A stretch of DNA of 64,000 nucleotides from Chara braunii (taxonomy: Eukaryota; Streptophyta; Charophyceae; Charales; Characeae), in the NCBI GenBank assembly GCA_003427395.1, contig BFEA01000457.1:625936-689935 (forward strand), given 5' to 3'. Shown here piece by piece: positions 44,400-55,104 of this stretch; position 1 is the first letter of the stretch; each line of letters begins with the position of its first letter. The notes beneath the pieces are model-generated. The model searched no databases. It was not told the DNA's origin and saw only the letters and a list, made by a program, of their open reading frames with translations. A program made the translations under genes and the position numbers.

Positions 44400-44518
44400 G
44401 GTACTGGTACTGAGCAAAAAATCTGGCACACAAAGGAGGGTTGGGACACCTCGCCCTCCAACATGATACCAAACCCCCACCCAGCATCCCTGCTGGGTCG
44501 AAATGCGCCGATCGAAGA

Positions 44519-44526
44519 GTATAAAA
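44519..44526 (+). promoter_or_regulatory. TATA box candidate
   Basis: GTATAAAAC lies 230 bp upstream of the ATG at 44751 and 120 bp after the end of element C. The spacing and the pyrimidine-rich sequence that follows fit a promoter and 5' UTR. Confidence 0.45.
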
Positions 44527-44750
44527 CAGCGCACGACCAAGGATTCTCATTCATTTTCAGCGTATCACAGCGCTTCATCGTAGTGCCTTTGCGCCAATCG
44601 TAAGGTCTATCTCATCGTAGTGCTTTTTTTTCCTCTTCTCCTTCCTCTTGTTTAACACTTGGTATCGCTGTGTGGCCTGCGCCTCGCAGATCTTTGCTGT
44701 ACACCTTTCTCTTTTCGTTTTCTTTTTCAAACAGCTCTCAACATCGCACC

Positions 44751-44988
44751 ATGCCTGAGGCACGTAGAGGACAGGGAAGGGGAAGAGGTGGTAGAGGAGG
44801 GAAGGCGAGCGAAGAGCCACTGGCTCGCGCACGGCGCGATTTCAGCTCTGAGGAGGAGCAAGACGAGCCACGAGGCTATGGTGCTCATTCGAGACCCTAT
44901 CCTCGCTACTCTTTTGCTGCGCGGTATGAGAGGAATCCCTCCCCGAACAGGATGGAGTACTTTCAGAAGAAGTTTGAGGCGCGCTACG
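44751..44988 (+). CDS. Candidate first exon with RG-rich N-terminus
   Basis: ATG in the context CACCATGCC opens MPEARRGQGRGRGGRGG, then an acidic stretch (SSEEEQDE), a Tyr/Arg-rich part and EYFQKKFEARYGA. The frame stays open to 45278. After about 44988, however, it turns hydrophobic and serine-rich, while the DNA becomes CT-rich like an intron. CTACG followed by GTGCGT at 44989 could be the donor. Acceptors such as TTGCTTCAG (near 45159) or TCTTTCAG (near 45241) could follow. RG-rich starts occur in RNA-binding proteins and in some retroelement Gag proteins; I cannot tell which this is. Confidence 0.4.
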
Positions 44989-45474
44989 GTGCGTCCAACA
45001 CTTCTTTCCTTTTATACACTCCCAGAGCCCCCATCTCTCCCATGGCGAGCAAAGACCTAGTGATCATCCCCCCTTCTGTCCCATCCACAGTTTCTTCCGC
45101 TTCTTACTCAATAACTGCACTCTTTTCTGCATTTTCTTTCTTCTTTCCTTGCTTCAGATCGAGTTCATGGCGATTTTTAATCTTTTGTACAAACGCAACT
45201 TTTTCTCAACTTTCTGAATCCATTTTCCTTTCGATCTTTCAGCTCATGCTTCATAACGTCCCTGACTTAAGAGTCTGAATACCTTGAGGCCTGGGATGCA
45301 GGTTCCTCGTGAACCAGGCCGTTTGTCGGCCACCAAATAAATTTAAGAAGGATTTCTCGTTTGCTGTTGACTCTAATCTCTTACTGTTCTGAAACCTGTT
45401 CTCAATCTGAACTTTGTTGCAGAGAAAGGTTACCTTAACCTTCATCTTGGCTGCAAAATTGAAGGCACCATCAG
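44989..45474. other. Possible intron, or interior remnant of the small LTR element
   Basis: CT-rich on the plus strand up to 45240. Read on the minus strand from 45445, ATGAAGGTTAAGGTAACC opens a frame of 64 codons directly downstream of the initiator-Met-type primer site, but the product is not recognisable. Confidence 0.3.
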
Positions 45475-45485
45475 TCTGATACCAA
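45475..45485 (-). promoter_or_regulatory. Primer-binding site of initiator-Met type
   Basis: On the minus strand TTGGTATCAGA directly follows an LTR-like end in ACAAGCA. TGGTATCAGAGC is the usual primer site complementary to plant initiator tRNA-Met; only the first part matches here. Confidence 0.6.
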
Positions 45486-45717
45486 TGCTTGTAATACTCA
45501 TCGAGTCAGCCATGTTGGGGATAGGGCATACCAAACCCTGTTCTCTTTTTCTTATCTGAGTAAGGCATTTCCTCAACTTCAAAGATAACAAGGGAAGGAA
45601 TACCAAACCCTTTTTCTTTTCTCTGGTCTGAGGACTTCAAATAAATCTTTATATACATGCAAAACAACGAGTTCCACAGACAACTGACTGTGTCCCTCGC
45701 AGGCAAATTCCCCAACA
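45486..45717 (-). mobile_element. Small LTR, 232 bp
   Basis: On the minus strand it starts TGTTGGGGAATTTGCC and ends ACAAGCA, next to an initiator-Met primer site. It contains TATATAAAG near 45648 (plus coordinates) and an internal direct repeat, GGGTTTGGTATKCC, about 66 bp apart. No second LTR was found, so it is a remnant or truncated element. Confidence 0.6.
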
Positions 45718-47280
45718 ATTAACAGCCAAGCAACAAGTAACATGATAGAAACCTCAAATAAAATATTAAAATAATAAATGATAAAGAAATAATAAATTAA
45801 CAGATATCACAAAACAGTTCTTCACACCCAAGAGTTATTGATTGCCTTGGTTTTGGCTCACCACTGGCCAGGAATGACAGACCTCCCGTCAGTCTGACAT
45901 ACCTTATTCGGCCCGCCTTAGGCCAGGACCAATCAGACAATTTGTCTTGACGACCTCTTTAACCTGCCTCTAGATCGGGACTCGCAAACCCACTACTCGA
46001 GTATCGCAGCCCTTTGGCACTCTCGCCAGGACACCAAGACTATAGCGGGTCTGGTCACCCTATGACAGTAGACCTCCCGTCAGTCAGACTGTCCCGTACC
46101 CGGATTCGACCACTGCGGTCGGGGACCGGCTCACCCACCAGTTTTTGGCCTAGGGCGTTGGCTGCCCTGGCCAGAATTTTAAACGTGGGACCCGGCCTAA
46201 CCACAGTTCCAGGCTCTGGCGAACCTCACTGGATTACATCGTCTGAATGCGGTAGGTTTTCAGCTGACCCCTTTTGACCTCACTGGCCAGACCCTCGAAG
46301 CCTTAGCCTCAGTCAACTATGGAATTCGATACTCGCGTCGGGACCTGCTGACCCCACCAGATTGCAACCTACTGCGGTAAGGCTCTGGCTAGCCCCGACA
46401 ATCAATGCATCTTTAGGTTAAGGAAGAGAAAACCCGAGGCACAGACAACCAAACAGACATCTCATACCCACAGTCAGACAGTCCATGCCCCAGATAACAG
46501 AACAACATTTCTCTAGAGACGTCCCTTCAGTCTCAAGAGGTGCTGAACAACAATAAGCAGCAACCGAGAATGTATTTCCTTGAGACCTCCCTTCAGCCTT
46601 AGGGAACACAAAGTGCTGATCCTAGAGAGGTCCCTTCCCTCATCTAAGAGTACTTCCAAGAGACCTCCCGTCAAGAGAAGTCTCTTCCCTCACCTGAAAC
46701 TGAAGGTAGGCAACTTAGCCAAAAGGCACGAAGTCCCCCAGTTGACAACTATCTGGTCAAACAGGGTTGAACCTCTTTATGGTCACCTTCCTACTGGCTT
46801 CCTCAGACAGGCAACTTAGTCAGCAAGTAGTCTCTCTACTAATAACTCTCTGATCAGATAGAGCTGAACTTTCTTAAGCTTGTCAGACTCTCTTAATTAT
46901 AAGGGATCAATACTGATTACTTTTTAATGTGCCACAACCATGAATTCCCTGAATTGGATACCGCATTAATATTCTGAAGGATGATCTCTGATCACCCTTT
47001 TCACTGTAGAGCTGTTCTTGCTCAAACTCATGGATTGACTGGCTCTGCATCAATAACTTTGATCTCACTGTCTCTGGAGGAAAAGTAATTCAGATGCCAG
47101 ACGAACGTGAATCATTGAAAATATTTTCTCAAATCTGTCGTCTCAACATCTCACATGCTGAAAATTAACTCACTGGACCGATCATGCAGGAATAATTAGT
47201 GTCTGTCAAACTTTAACCTTTTTTCGTGTCTTGCCGTCTCACTGTGCTTACTTTCAATTTTCTGAAACTTCCTTCTTGCT
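45718..47280 (-). other. Non-coding tail of element D
   Basis: No frame. GAGACCTCCCGTCAGTCT-like phrases recur (near 45886, 46068, 46510, 46584, 46658), with CTTCCCTCA variants: a degenerate repeat field between pol and the missing 3' LTR. Element C has a similar repeat field in the same position. Confidence 0.5.
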
Positions 47281-48468
47281 GGATGTCTGTCCTTTCTTTC
47301 CTTTCTTCCCAGTCATTGTGGGAACTAGGTCAGGGTCTCTGAAGATAAACTTACGAAGTCCTCACCTTGACACCATGTCATAGACTCTTGAGCCATACAA
47401 CTCTGAAATTTCATAGACTTTGCCTTCTGATTCTCCTGTAATCCTGTAAGGACCAAGCCATCTTGGCTCCAACCGTTTAGTCCACTGAGTCTCAAGAGAA
47501 TTGTCGAATAGAAGAACAACGTCACCAACTTTCGGTTTCTCTTTCCTTATATATCTCTTTTTATTACTACCTGACCAACCTCTGATATTTGTTTCATTTT
47601 GATCTGAAGAAGCTCTGAGATAGAATACTTCCTCTCATGTTCTGATTCTACTTTCAATAGGCAGAGTAGCATATCGGTCATGCCACAGAGTGAATGAAAC
47701 ATAACCAGTGGTTCTCTTGACAGTGATATTGTCAGCATAAACTACAACTCTCAATACCTTTGGCCAATTTCTTAGGTTTCTTTCACACCATTTAGCCATT
47801 GAATCTTTTAGAGTTCGGTAACCTCTCTCAACCGGCACGTTTGCTTGAGGATGGTAAGTAGTTACATATCGAATTCCGACGCTCAGTCTGAGAGTGGTTC
47901 TTCTTACAATCTCATTTCTGAATTCAGACCCTCTATCTGAAACAAACTCTCTGATGAAGGGATATCTGAGATAGATTTCCTCTATCCAGTCAGCCACTCG
48001 CTCAACTGTGTTCCTTCTCAGAGTTTTTGCCTCAACATAGCCAGAAAAATTATCCCTCATGCTCAAAATGTACCTCATCCCTCTCTTGCCTAATGGCATG
48101 GTGATGAGATCTAAATGAACTATGCTGCATGGTTCTACCAAGATAGTAGGAAATAAATCTTCAGTCATCCTTGTAGTAGACCTTTTCTGACATAACGCAC
48201 ATGACTTACAAAATTTGTAAATCATATCTCTCCTGCAAGGCCAGAAAAAAAGTTTAACTGTCTTACAGTAGATTACTTCAACAGCTCTATGGCCACCAGC
48301 AACCCCCTCGTGTAGAGCAGCAATTATCTCCAGCTGCCTTTCTTTGCCACAAACTACTCTTAGTGGAGGCAACCCTTTCTTGCCATCCACAAACAGGTCA
48401 CCTCGCTTTAATCTGAATTTTTTCCTTAAATTCTTACAATAATATTTCTTCAACCGTTCTTTTTTCAT
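47280..48468 (-). pseudogene. Integrase of element D
   Basis: The frame at 48468-47635 is 277 codons without a stop. It holds the zinc-binding H-H-C-C set (LHEGVAGGHRA, CKSCALCQKR). The catalytic Asp, Asp and Glu lie in VHLDLITMPLG, FVSDRGSEFRN and YHPQANVPVERG. The core continues with YADNITVKRTTGYVSFTLW. A stop or frameshift near 47635 is followed in other frames by KVGDVVLLFDNSLETQW and RLEPRWLGPYRITGE (47530-47430), the usual C-terminal GPY/F-like module, broken again by a stop near 47355. The core could be folded and active, but the full protein is not encoded. Confidence 0.88.
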
Positions 48469-49204
48469 TTTCTTCTCAATCTCTTGATAAATTTCATCGT
48501 ACTCTTCAAAGATAAATTATATCTCTTTCTCTTTCTTCTCACATTCTTCTTCATTCTTTAAGCTTGAACTTTCCCCTGTCTCATGGACTGCTACAGATGT
48601 TGCATTGATCTTTGAATACCAGTCATTCTGTTTTTCCTCTTCTTCTTTTCCGAGAATTATTTTCATAAATATAAGCATCAGGGATTTCTCCCCAACTGTC
48701 TCTTTCTTCAGGCTATAAACTCCACTTATAAGAGCTCGGTACTTCATAATCTTCATCATCTTTCTCATCCAGAAAATTATCAACATAATAAGATTTTTCA
48801 ATAGTTCCTTCAATATCTTCTTCTTCTTCATCTTTCCTCCATTCAATTCGACTTAGGTCATCCGCCTTATTTTTCCCAGTCGGAATATTTTCCAAGACAA
48901 AATCAAAAGTCCAAATGAAGGTTATCCATCTGCTTACTGTTGGATCTACTTGTTGGTGCTTCTTAATTGCACCTATCACAGCAGATGCATCAGTTCTCAG
49001 AATGAATCGCCTTCCAAGGACATAGTGTCTGAAGCACCTGAGACAGTGGATAATGACCAGTAGCTCTTTCCTAAATTGGGTGTAACCTCTTTCTATGAAA
49101 TTGAGAGTCATACTCTCAAACCCTAGAGGTTTTTCCCTATCATTCTCGTCTTTCTGTATGAGTACACCACCCAGAGCAACTAACCCTCCTCCATCTGCCT
49201 CAAT
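48469..49204 (-). pseudogene. RNase H domain of element D
   Basis: Right after the MITE, on the minus strand, come EADGGGLVALGGVLIQKD, ERGYTQFRKELLVIIHCLRC and RRFILRTDASAVIGAI. Then comes NKADDLSRIEW and a Glu/Asp-rich linker. Removing the MITE and one copy of the AAT duplication joins this in frame to the RT segment. The linker to integrase (48517-48846) is Lys/Glu-rich and frameshifted. Confidence 0.82.
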
Positions 49205-49729
49205 CAACAGAAAAATTCCCACGAGAAAAAAATGAAAGTTGAAAAAATATTTCATAAAAAAAAATCCTTCGTATTTATAAATTATCATCCCAATGTTTAT
49301 CCAATTCTAAAATTTGCAGTTTTATTTGATAAGTTCCCGTTTAAAAATGAGTTTTCCCTTCCAACTACATCTATTTGTTCAAGATGGAATAAAAATATGG
49401 ACGAGTTTATGAAATATTTTAATTAAATTTTCATTCTACTACAACAAATATTTTGTAGTTTAGACTGGATTAACCTATTTATGACTGAAAATCCTTACTT
49501 AGAATGACAGTCCAATTAAAATATTTCATGAGCTAATCCAGGCTTTCATTCCATCTCTAGCATGCGGTCCAAATAAGAAGGGATACCCTATTGTTGGAAT
49601 GAAAGTTTGCAAGTAAGATGAAAATTTTTAAAATTGGAATGACATTTTTTAAGATGGAATGGAAATTTAAAATTTAAATTGTAATTTTACTACAGAATGA
49701 TTATTTAATTCTATGAATTTTTTTCATTG
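49205..49729 (+). mobile_element. MITE copy 2, inserted in pol of element D
   Basis: The left end is CAACAGAAAAATTC and the right end is GAATTTTTTTCATTG, giving inverted termini with two changes on the right. AAT flanks both sides (49202-49204 and 49730-49732), a 3-bp target duplication. The flanking pol frame is restored if the element and one AAT are ignored, which fixes the boundaries. It is 525 bp and colinear with 16307-16827 in the same orientation. Confidence 0.9.
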
Positions 49730-50930
49730 AATAATTAAGGGTCTACCCTCTTCATCGTCATAGTCGGTTACTCCCAACACGACACCACCATCTTTTAATT
49801 TTTCCTGTAGCGTTTCTACAGAAGTCTGTTTTTTCTCAATCCAAGATAAGTCAGCCCTTTGTCTCACCATTTCCCTCAGAGGTTCTGCAAGAGTAGCAAA
49901 ATGAGGTATGAAAATCCCCCAGAACCCACAGACACCCAAGAAGCTCCTGACATCTGTCAACCGCTTGAGGGGCAGAGGCCAGCTCCAAATTTTGTCTATC
50001 TTCTTGGGATCACGGTTCCTACCCTTGGAGAAATATCTGAAGCCCAAAATGGTGACCTCTGCTTGGAAGAGAAGTGACTTTGGTCCACTGACAGTCAAAT
50101 TATACTTTTGAAGTCTCTCTAGGACCAGCTTTACTCCTTCAACATGCTCCCAGACAAACTTCCTGGCGCCATGCTTAACCAAAGTCTCATCCCTTACCAT
50201 AGGTCCCTTCACAGGATTATCATCCATATAGGGACTAGTTATCTCAGGTGAGATGTCCTGCATGACTTTGATCATATCCCTTTGAACCACTGTCACACCA
50301 TTAGTCCAACCTTAAGGTACCACGCAGATCTGAATGAGGCCCCTTGGCGTCTGCATGACAGTCATTGGTCGACTAGAAGGATCAATGAGAAACTGATCAT
50401 AGCCAGAATATAAGTCAATTAAAGAATAAATGCAACGGTCAGGGAGGCTACGTGCGTCACACCGTTACTGAGTTGATCTTCTGAAGATTCTTTATCAATC
50501 TCAGTCCGACTTCTTATTTTCAAAAGCAAAACAAGTGGTTAGCGTACAGTCCATCAGCAGGTTCAACAACATTGAAGACAATTTTCTTGTCAAGGTGCTT
50601 TACCACTTCTGCTTCTTCTTTCAGGGCGTACTAAGTCGGTCTGTCATTCCACGAGACATAATCAATTGTCCAGATTTTTGCCATCTTAATCATATCCATA
50701 TCTAACCGCCCTCTTTCTTCATTATTAGAAGAGAATGCACCCGAAAACTTTTCACACATTTTGAAGATATATTCCTTCTTTTTACGCAAATAAATTTATC
50801 AGAGTCTATCTTCATTATGTCAAACCTTTCCCTGGTGGCTCTATTCCCAAATTTCGCAGATGCCCTTAATGCCTTGATAATTCTTCTTTCTTTTTCTAGT
50901 GTCTCGTCATAATTTTTTTTCATTTATGAC
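49730..50930 (-). pseudogene. Reverse transcriptase of element D, decayed
   Basis: The frame at 50296-49724 holds TVVQRDMIKVMQD, the catalytic TSPYMDDNPVKGP and KYNLTVSGPKSLLFQ. VRSFLGVCGFWGIFIPHFA and the thumb/connection up to DYDDEEGRPLII follow. The upstream part (50300-50700) is heavily damaged, but WTIDYVSWNDRPT and NVVEPADGLYANHLFCF are readable between stops. The frame at 50923-50702 is the preceding linker. YMDD keeps both catalytic aspartates. Confidence 0.85.
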
Positions 50931-50947
50931 TCCCATTAGGTTCTTCT

Positions 50948-51371
50948 TCACCCCTTTGAGCTTATATTTTCTTTTTGACCAAGTGGGTATTTTCTTAAAA
51001 AAAGATGAGTTGATGCAAACTTTAATTCTATTTTCTCACTCTTGTCAGTCTCATCAGCCTTCTTAAATACCTCAATTTGCCCATCTTCATCTTTGAGTTT
51101 ACCAAGGGCTTTTACCATTTTTGAAATCTGATTGATATCAACTAAGACTTCCTCCTTAAATTCTTGATTATCTTTTCTCTTGATCTTTCTTACTACTCTC
51201 TCAACAGACTCTCCCCTTCTAATTGAGTTGCCTGATATATTGTGCTTGTGATGGTAAGCCGGACAGACTACGAAAGTCTGCTCTTGTGCAGTTTCCAGGG
51301 TAAGCCGGGCAGACCACGAAAGTCTGCTTTTGTGCAGTTTCCGGGTCTTGCAGATTGATCCAGGATGATCC
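50948..51371 (-). pseudogene. Protease-RT linker of element D
   Basis: A Lys/Glu-rich frame (KADETDKSEKIELKFAST) with no recognisable domain, as usual between protease and RT. It contains a 47-bp tandem duplication at 51254-51347 (GTAAGCCGGRCAGACYACG unit). Confidence 0.6.
51254..51347. repeat. 47-bp tandem duplication in D
   Basis: Two units, 51254-51300 and 51301-51347, both with CGAAAGTCTGCTYTTGTGCA, differ at a few bases. The length is not a multiple of three, so it shifts the frame. Confidence 0.85.
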
Positions 51372-51827
51372 TTAAGGACTGAAGAACTGGACAACCTTCA
51401 TCCTATTTAAGAATGGAGTGCCCAAAATACAGTCATGATCCAAGTCTGGTATCATGAATCTCAATAGCTCGATTGACATCAGCCCAACTCTAATAGGTAG
51501 ATGATCAATAAATTCTGCCACAAAGAGCTCTTCAGCAATATTACTTAGTGTTTGCATCGCAGGCCTATCAATAGCTAGACCACAGACCTCCATTGCCTTC
51601 TGAGAGATAAGTATCATCTCCGCCACAAAATTCATTAAGGCTCGGATTTTCACTTGATTAATGTAGATCGTTAAATAACCACAGCCCATGGTTGCGAATC
51701 TTATCTTACATCCAGGCAAGGTCTTGTTAACCTGACTAGGAAAGACTGATCCCAAGTAGTTAACTTTCATTCTTTTCTGATCAATTAATTTCCCATATTT
51801 CTCGCTGAACTTAGGTGCTAGTGTCAT
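51372..51827 (-). pseudogene. Protease of element D, active-site motif lost
   Basis: The retropepsin fold is recognisable from VKIRALMNFVAEMILIS, where the family has DSGAE after a hydrophobic pair, and from DLDHDCILGTPFLNRM. The catalytic triad reads N-F-V, so the enzyme could not work. The Asp-to-Asn and Ser-to-Phe changes both fit single transitions. Confidence 0.82.
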
Positions 51828-51941
51828 TGCCTCCTAAAAGAACAATGTCACCTCTGTTTCTTCCAACATCTCAGTAATTACATCAGTAATTATTGTTTCA
51901 TCCTCTAGTTCACTCTTGAGTAGAAATTTTCTCTTCTTTCC

Positions 51942-52367
51942 TTACTGACTTCTCTTGGGTAAAGGTTCTGGTTCTTGATCATCAAGGATTTCAATCAGAG
52001 TCTCCTCGACTTTTCTCTTTTTTTTCCCCTCTATCATTTGAGGTGTTAAATGTGCATGAACATTCCTCACTTCCCCAATCACTGTGTTCGGTTCCATAAC
52101 GAGTTCTGGTGGTAAATCACCTTCAAATGATATCATGTTAGCCGAACAAGTAGGCTTGTTAGGAGAAAATACTGCCAACTCAGAGGAAGTCTGAGGAACA
52201 AAATTTTCTCCTAACGGAAGCCCACCTAGAATGATCTCATCAGTCACGTCCTCCACTAAAGAGAGAGTCCTTTGAGGCAACTCAATCAAGGCAAATGAAT
52301 CATCAGATTCCTGTACGAGTCCCTTAGGCAGTTCGCCCATGAAAGTATGAACATTCACATTAACCTC
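51942..52367 (-). pseudogene. Gag-protease spacer of element D
   Basis: A frame of about 138 codons, Glu/Pro-rich, ending with EGKKKRKVEETLIEILDDQE. No domain is recognised. It follows a 17-base A run (sense strand) that shifts the frame relative to gag. Confidence 0.55.
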
Positions 52368-52384
52368 TTTTTTTTTTTTTTTTT
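52368..52384 (-). other. Poly-A run at the gag / spacer frame change
   Basis: Seventeen consecutive A on the sense strand lie just after the gag stop (MMKR, then stop). The next frame is entered across this run. It may be simple slippage decay, or a remnant of a slippery frameshift site. Confidence 0.6.
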
Positions 52385-53463
52385 CATCTTTTCATCATGC
52401 TTAAGGGAAGAAGTCGCATTCCTCCCGGATGTCTGAGATCTAATTTGTTCCATGAATTGTCATAAACATTACCCATTGCATCCTTCTTTGCCACCCCACT
52501 CTTCACATCCTCTTCCAATGGCTTACAGTAAGTGGTAGTGTGGCCTCCTTCACCACAATAATAGCAAACAAAATTCTTCCTTGGTCGCTCATCATACTTC
52601 CTCCTCTCTCTTTTCCCTTTTCCACCATTCCCTCCATTTTTCCTGGATCTGGAGGAATCCTCTTTTTTACCATAGTCATCATCATCATCGTCATCATCAT
52701 TGTCATCCTCTTCGTCATCACTTTCTGCCTTTTTTTCCCCTTTCTCATCCATAACTCTTTGAATAATATTTTCAGCACTCAGATTGTTCCCTCTGTTCTT
52801 ACCATTCTCAGTCTCCCAATCTTTGGCCAATGTACTTATCTGATCCAACGACCACTTCTTGTGAGAGACCGTAGGTAGAGTTCTGACAATTTCAACCATT
52901 TCATCCCATCCGAGAGGTTAGTGCTGAGCTTGATTGAGAACTGTCTGTCTTTCATTATCAGTAAAATTAGTTTGGAAAATGTGACATCTCTGAGCCTCAT
53001 CCAAGTATGAAATTCTTCTGGCAGTTCTGATAAAAGTCTGGAGGAAAACGTTGAAAGTGTCATACTTAGCTCTTCTAATGTGGAGGAGATCCTTGGTGGT
53101 GGTTGAAACGGAGTCTTTCTCAAATTCTCTTCTCATTCTTTCTTTGAACTCTTCCCATGTAGTGGTTACTTCCGTTAATTATTGAACAACCAGCCTCAGG
53201 TCAGTGTCACAGTAAGATAAAAGGTTCTTAAGTCGTTGTTTGTTTGTCCAACCATAACTGAGCCCAAATAATTCATACTCGTCCAAGCAATCATGTACTT
53301 GAGGCCCTCTGAAGCATGGAATCCTCTTATGTGGTCTCTTCGCTCTTGCGATATCTTACCCTCCTTTTATAGTATCAACTCTCTCTACCAGTTCCCGTAT
53401 AACACCTACCAAAGCCTCCTCATTAGTTCTTGCAGAAGAACTTGGTCTTCCTCGTCCTTCCAT
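52385..53463 (-). pseudogene. gag: Gag of element D, decayed
   Basis: ATG at 53463-53461 starts MEGRGRPSSSARTNEEALVG. The capsid-like part follows with DEYELFGLSYGWTNKQRLKN, TTTWEEFKERMRREFEKD and RRISYLDEAQRCHIFQ. In-frame stops occur after DTIKGG, after LRLVVQ and after NQAQH. Next are an Asp-rich tract (about 52690) and a Lys/Arg-rich tract, then an intact CCHC zinc knuckle, CYYCGEGGHTTTYC, near 52570-52530. The capsid core resembles that of element C in layout, but C has lost its last zinc Cys. Confidence 0.83.
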
Positions 53464-54103
53464 TTTGACTATAGACTCTCTCTGATACTTTCTTCTTTCT
53501 CTCTCTTTCACTTCTGTCCTCTTTTTTTCTTATTTTTCAGTCTCTCACTCTTCCTGCTAGAGATACTGGTTCATTTCTCTCTTCCCTTGTTTGCTTTACC
53601 CCTTGATAATTTTGTACATAGAGAGTGTATGCAATAATAGACTGGGTAGTAATTAATGGCAATGCAATCCTTCTCAGTCTTTCGATATAATCCTCAATCA
53701 GCTCTCTTTCATAATCCCTGCTTAATCTTCTATTATATCATTTTATAGTACCCCGGATCATAAAGTATCGTGTCAAGTCTATGATTTCATAATCAAATTG
53801 CATTGTTTATAGTCCATTGATAATTCTTCTAGCAAGAGAGACTCGTTCTCTAGTAAAATGGTACGTTATTCTCTCAAGAGTTCCCACTTTCACCATCTTT
53901 AATAAATAGTTAATCTCAGTCTGATCAGTGACAACTCTAAGTAAGGGCAGAATCTCTCATCTGATCAAGGAAAGGTTGCAAGAACTCAAGCTCATCCAAG
54001 GCAGAGGGGTTTCTGTCAGAGATCCGAAGAGTCCCTTCTACCTTAACTATTCTTCATTCCAGTATAACCCCAAACGTTAGCTGTTCAACCAAGCTGGGCA
54101 TTG
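53464..54103 (-). pseudogene. C-terminal part of the D leader frame
   Basis: Reading down from 54103 there are stretches such as TDQTEINYLLKMVKVGTLER, FDYEIIDLTRYFMIRGTIK and RRLSRDYERELIEDYIERLR separated by stops. They are followed by a Lys/Arg/Glu-rich tract (ERRKYQRESIVK) running into the gag ATG. The reading suggests one long pre-gag protein or a Gag N-terminal extension. No family is recognised. Confidence 0.5.
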
Positions 54104-54610
54104 TTAACCATCATAGACAACATTTGAAAGATAAATCTCAGGTTGGACATAATCAGGGATTCCGAACCTATGCTCAAAGATACTCAAAAACAGGGATTTT
54201 ATTTGCACAGTAAAGTCTTTCTCTCTTGCTCTACCAACCTCAGCAATAGTCTCCAGCAGAGGCATCCAATCTCTCCTGTCTTCAAATCCTTCAGCAATTG
54301 AAAACTCAGGGGGTCTCTCAAACTGACTTACTCCCACGCCCCATGTCACTTTTCTTCTTAACTTCTCTAGCCACTCTTTTGTTCTTTCGAGACTGATATA
54401 TGCCCCTTTTAAACACTCCAAATAATCAACTTCTTCCCATAGACAGGCTGAGGAGTAAACACTCACGTCCAAACTGTCAGAGTTCATGAATTTGACCATA
54501 GGAATGTGAAACATTGTATGTCCTCTCCCGCAAGTCTCATGCCTACAAAGGGATTATCGTACCCTGTCACCTCATAAAGTTTGCCCATCACCATAGTTAT
54601 TCTTGCTACT
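54104..54610 (-). pseudogene. Leader domain repeat 4 of element D
   Basis: It starts with ITMVMGKLYEVTGYDNPFVG (before 54514, other frame) and continues in the 136-codon frame with SDSLDVSVYSSACLWEEVDY, TKEWLEKLRRKVTWGVG and GFEDRRDWMPLLETIAEVGR. The last phrase parallels SRDDWSALVEFSVKAGR of repeat 2. The first part parallels the strand-rich segment of repeats 1 and 3. Confidence 0.5.
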
Positions 54611-54794
54611 GAGAGTATTCTCCTTGGGCCCTCTTCACAAGATTTATCATGGATGACCAATTATTCCTTGAAAAGGTAAGCCTTTCAATAGGAGGAGATG
54701 GTATTCCAACGAAAGATATGATATAAGTACTCCATGAGAAACTCTCCCGTTCCCGTTCTAATATTATTTTCTCATCAATATCAGACGCTCGTTG

Positions 54795-55085
54795 TCAGCA
54801 TGAATCTTTTCTGCACTCTTTAAATCTTTGTCTTGGTACGTAGATCCCAACATCATACACATCAAGATCAATAAAATAACAGGTAAGAACATACACACTT
54901 TCCTGTTTTCGCCTTTGATTCCTTAGAGTCTCATATCTCATGATCTCATAGGGAATCACGACTCTCCTCGTTATAAAATTAAGGGAATCTAACAGCTTAT
55001 CTGATTCAGCCTTACTTAACCTCTCATGTTCTCTTACCGGTCTAAACCAGGGTTTCTCTCTTGGAGATACGTAGAGCTGACTCAT
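54795..55085 (-). pseudogene. Leader domain repeat 3 of element D
   Basis: ATG at 55085-55083. The key stretch LLDSLNFITRRVVIPYEIMR is followed by a gap and VYVLTCYFIDLDVYDVGIYV. It lines up with repeat 1 (ILPYQYEH, then ISVVLTRFVERDIYNIRLYI) and with the element E frame (CQYQYISA, then VYVVLSKFAGGTIQDLRLYV). The shared pattern is PY[EQ]-x(n)-V.V-hydrophobic-F-x(4)-[IV]Y[DN][IV]..Y[IV]. Confidence 0.55.
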
Positions 55086-55104
55086 TTGGTTTTTTAGTCT
55101 CTTC

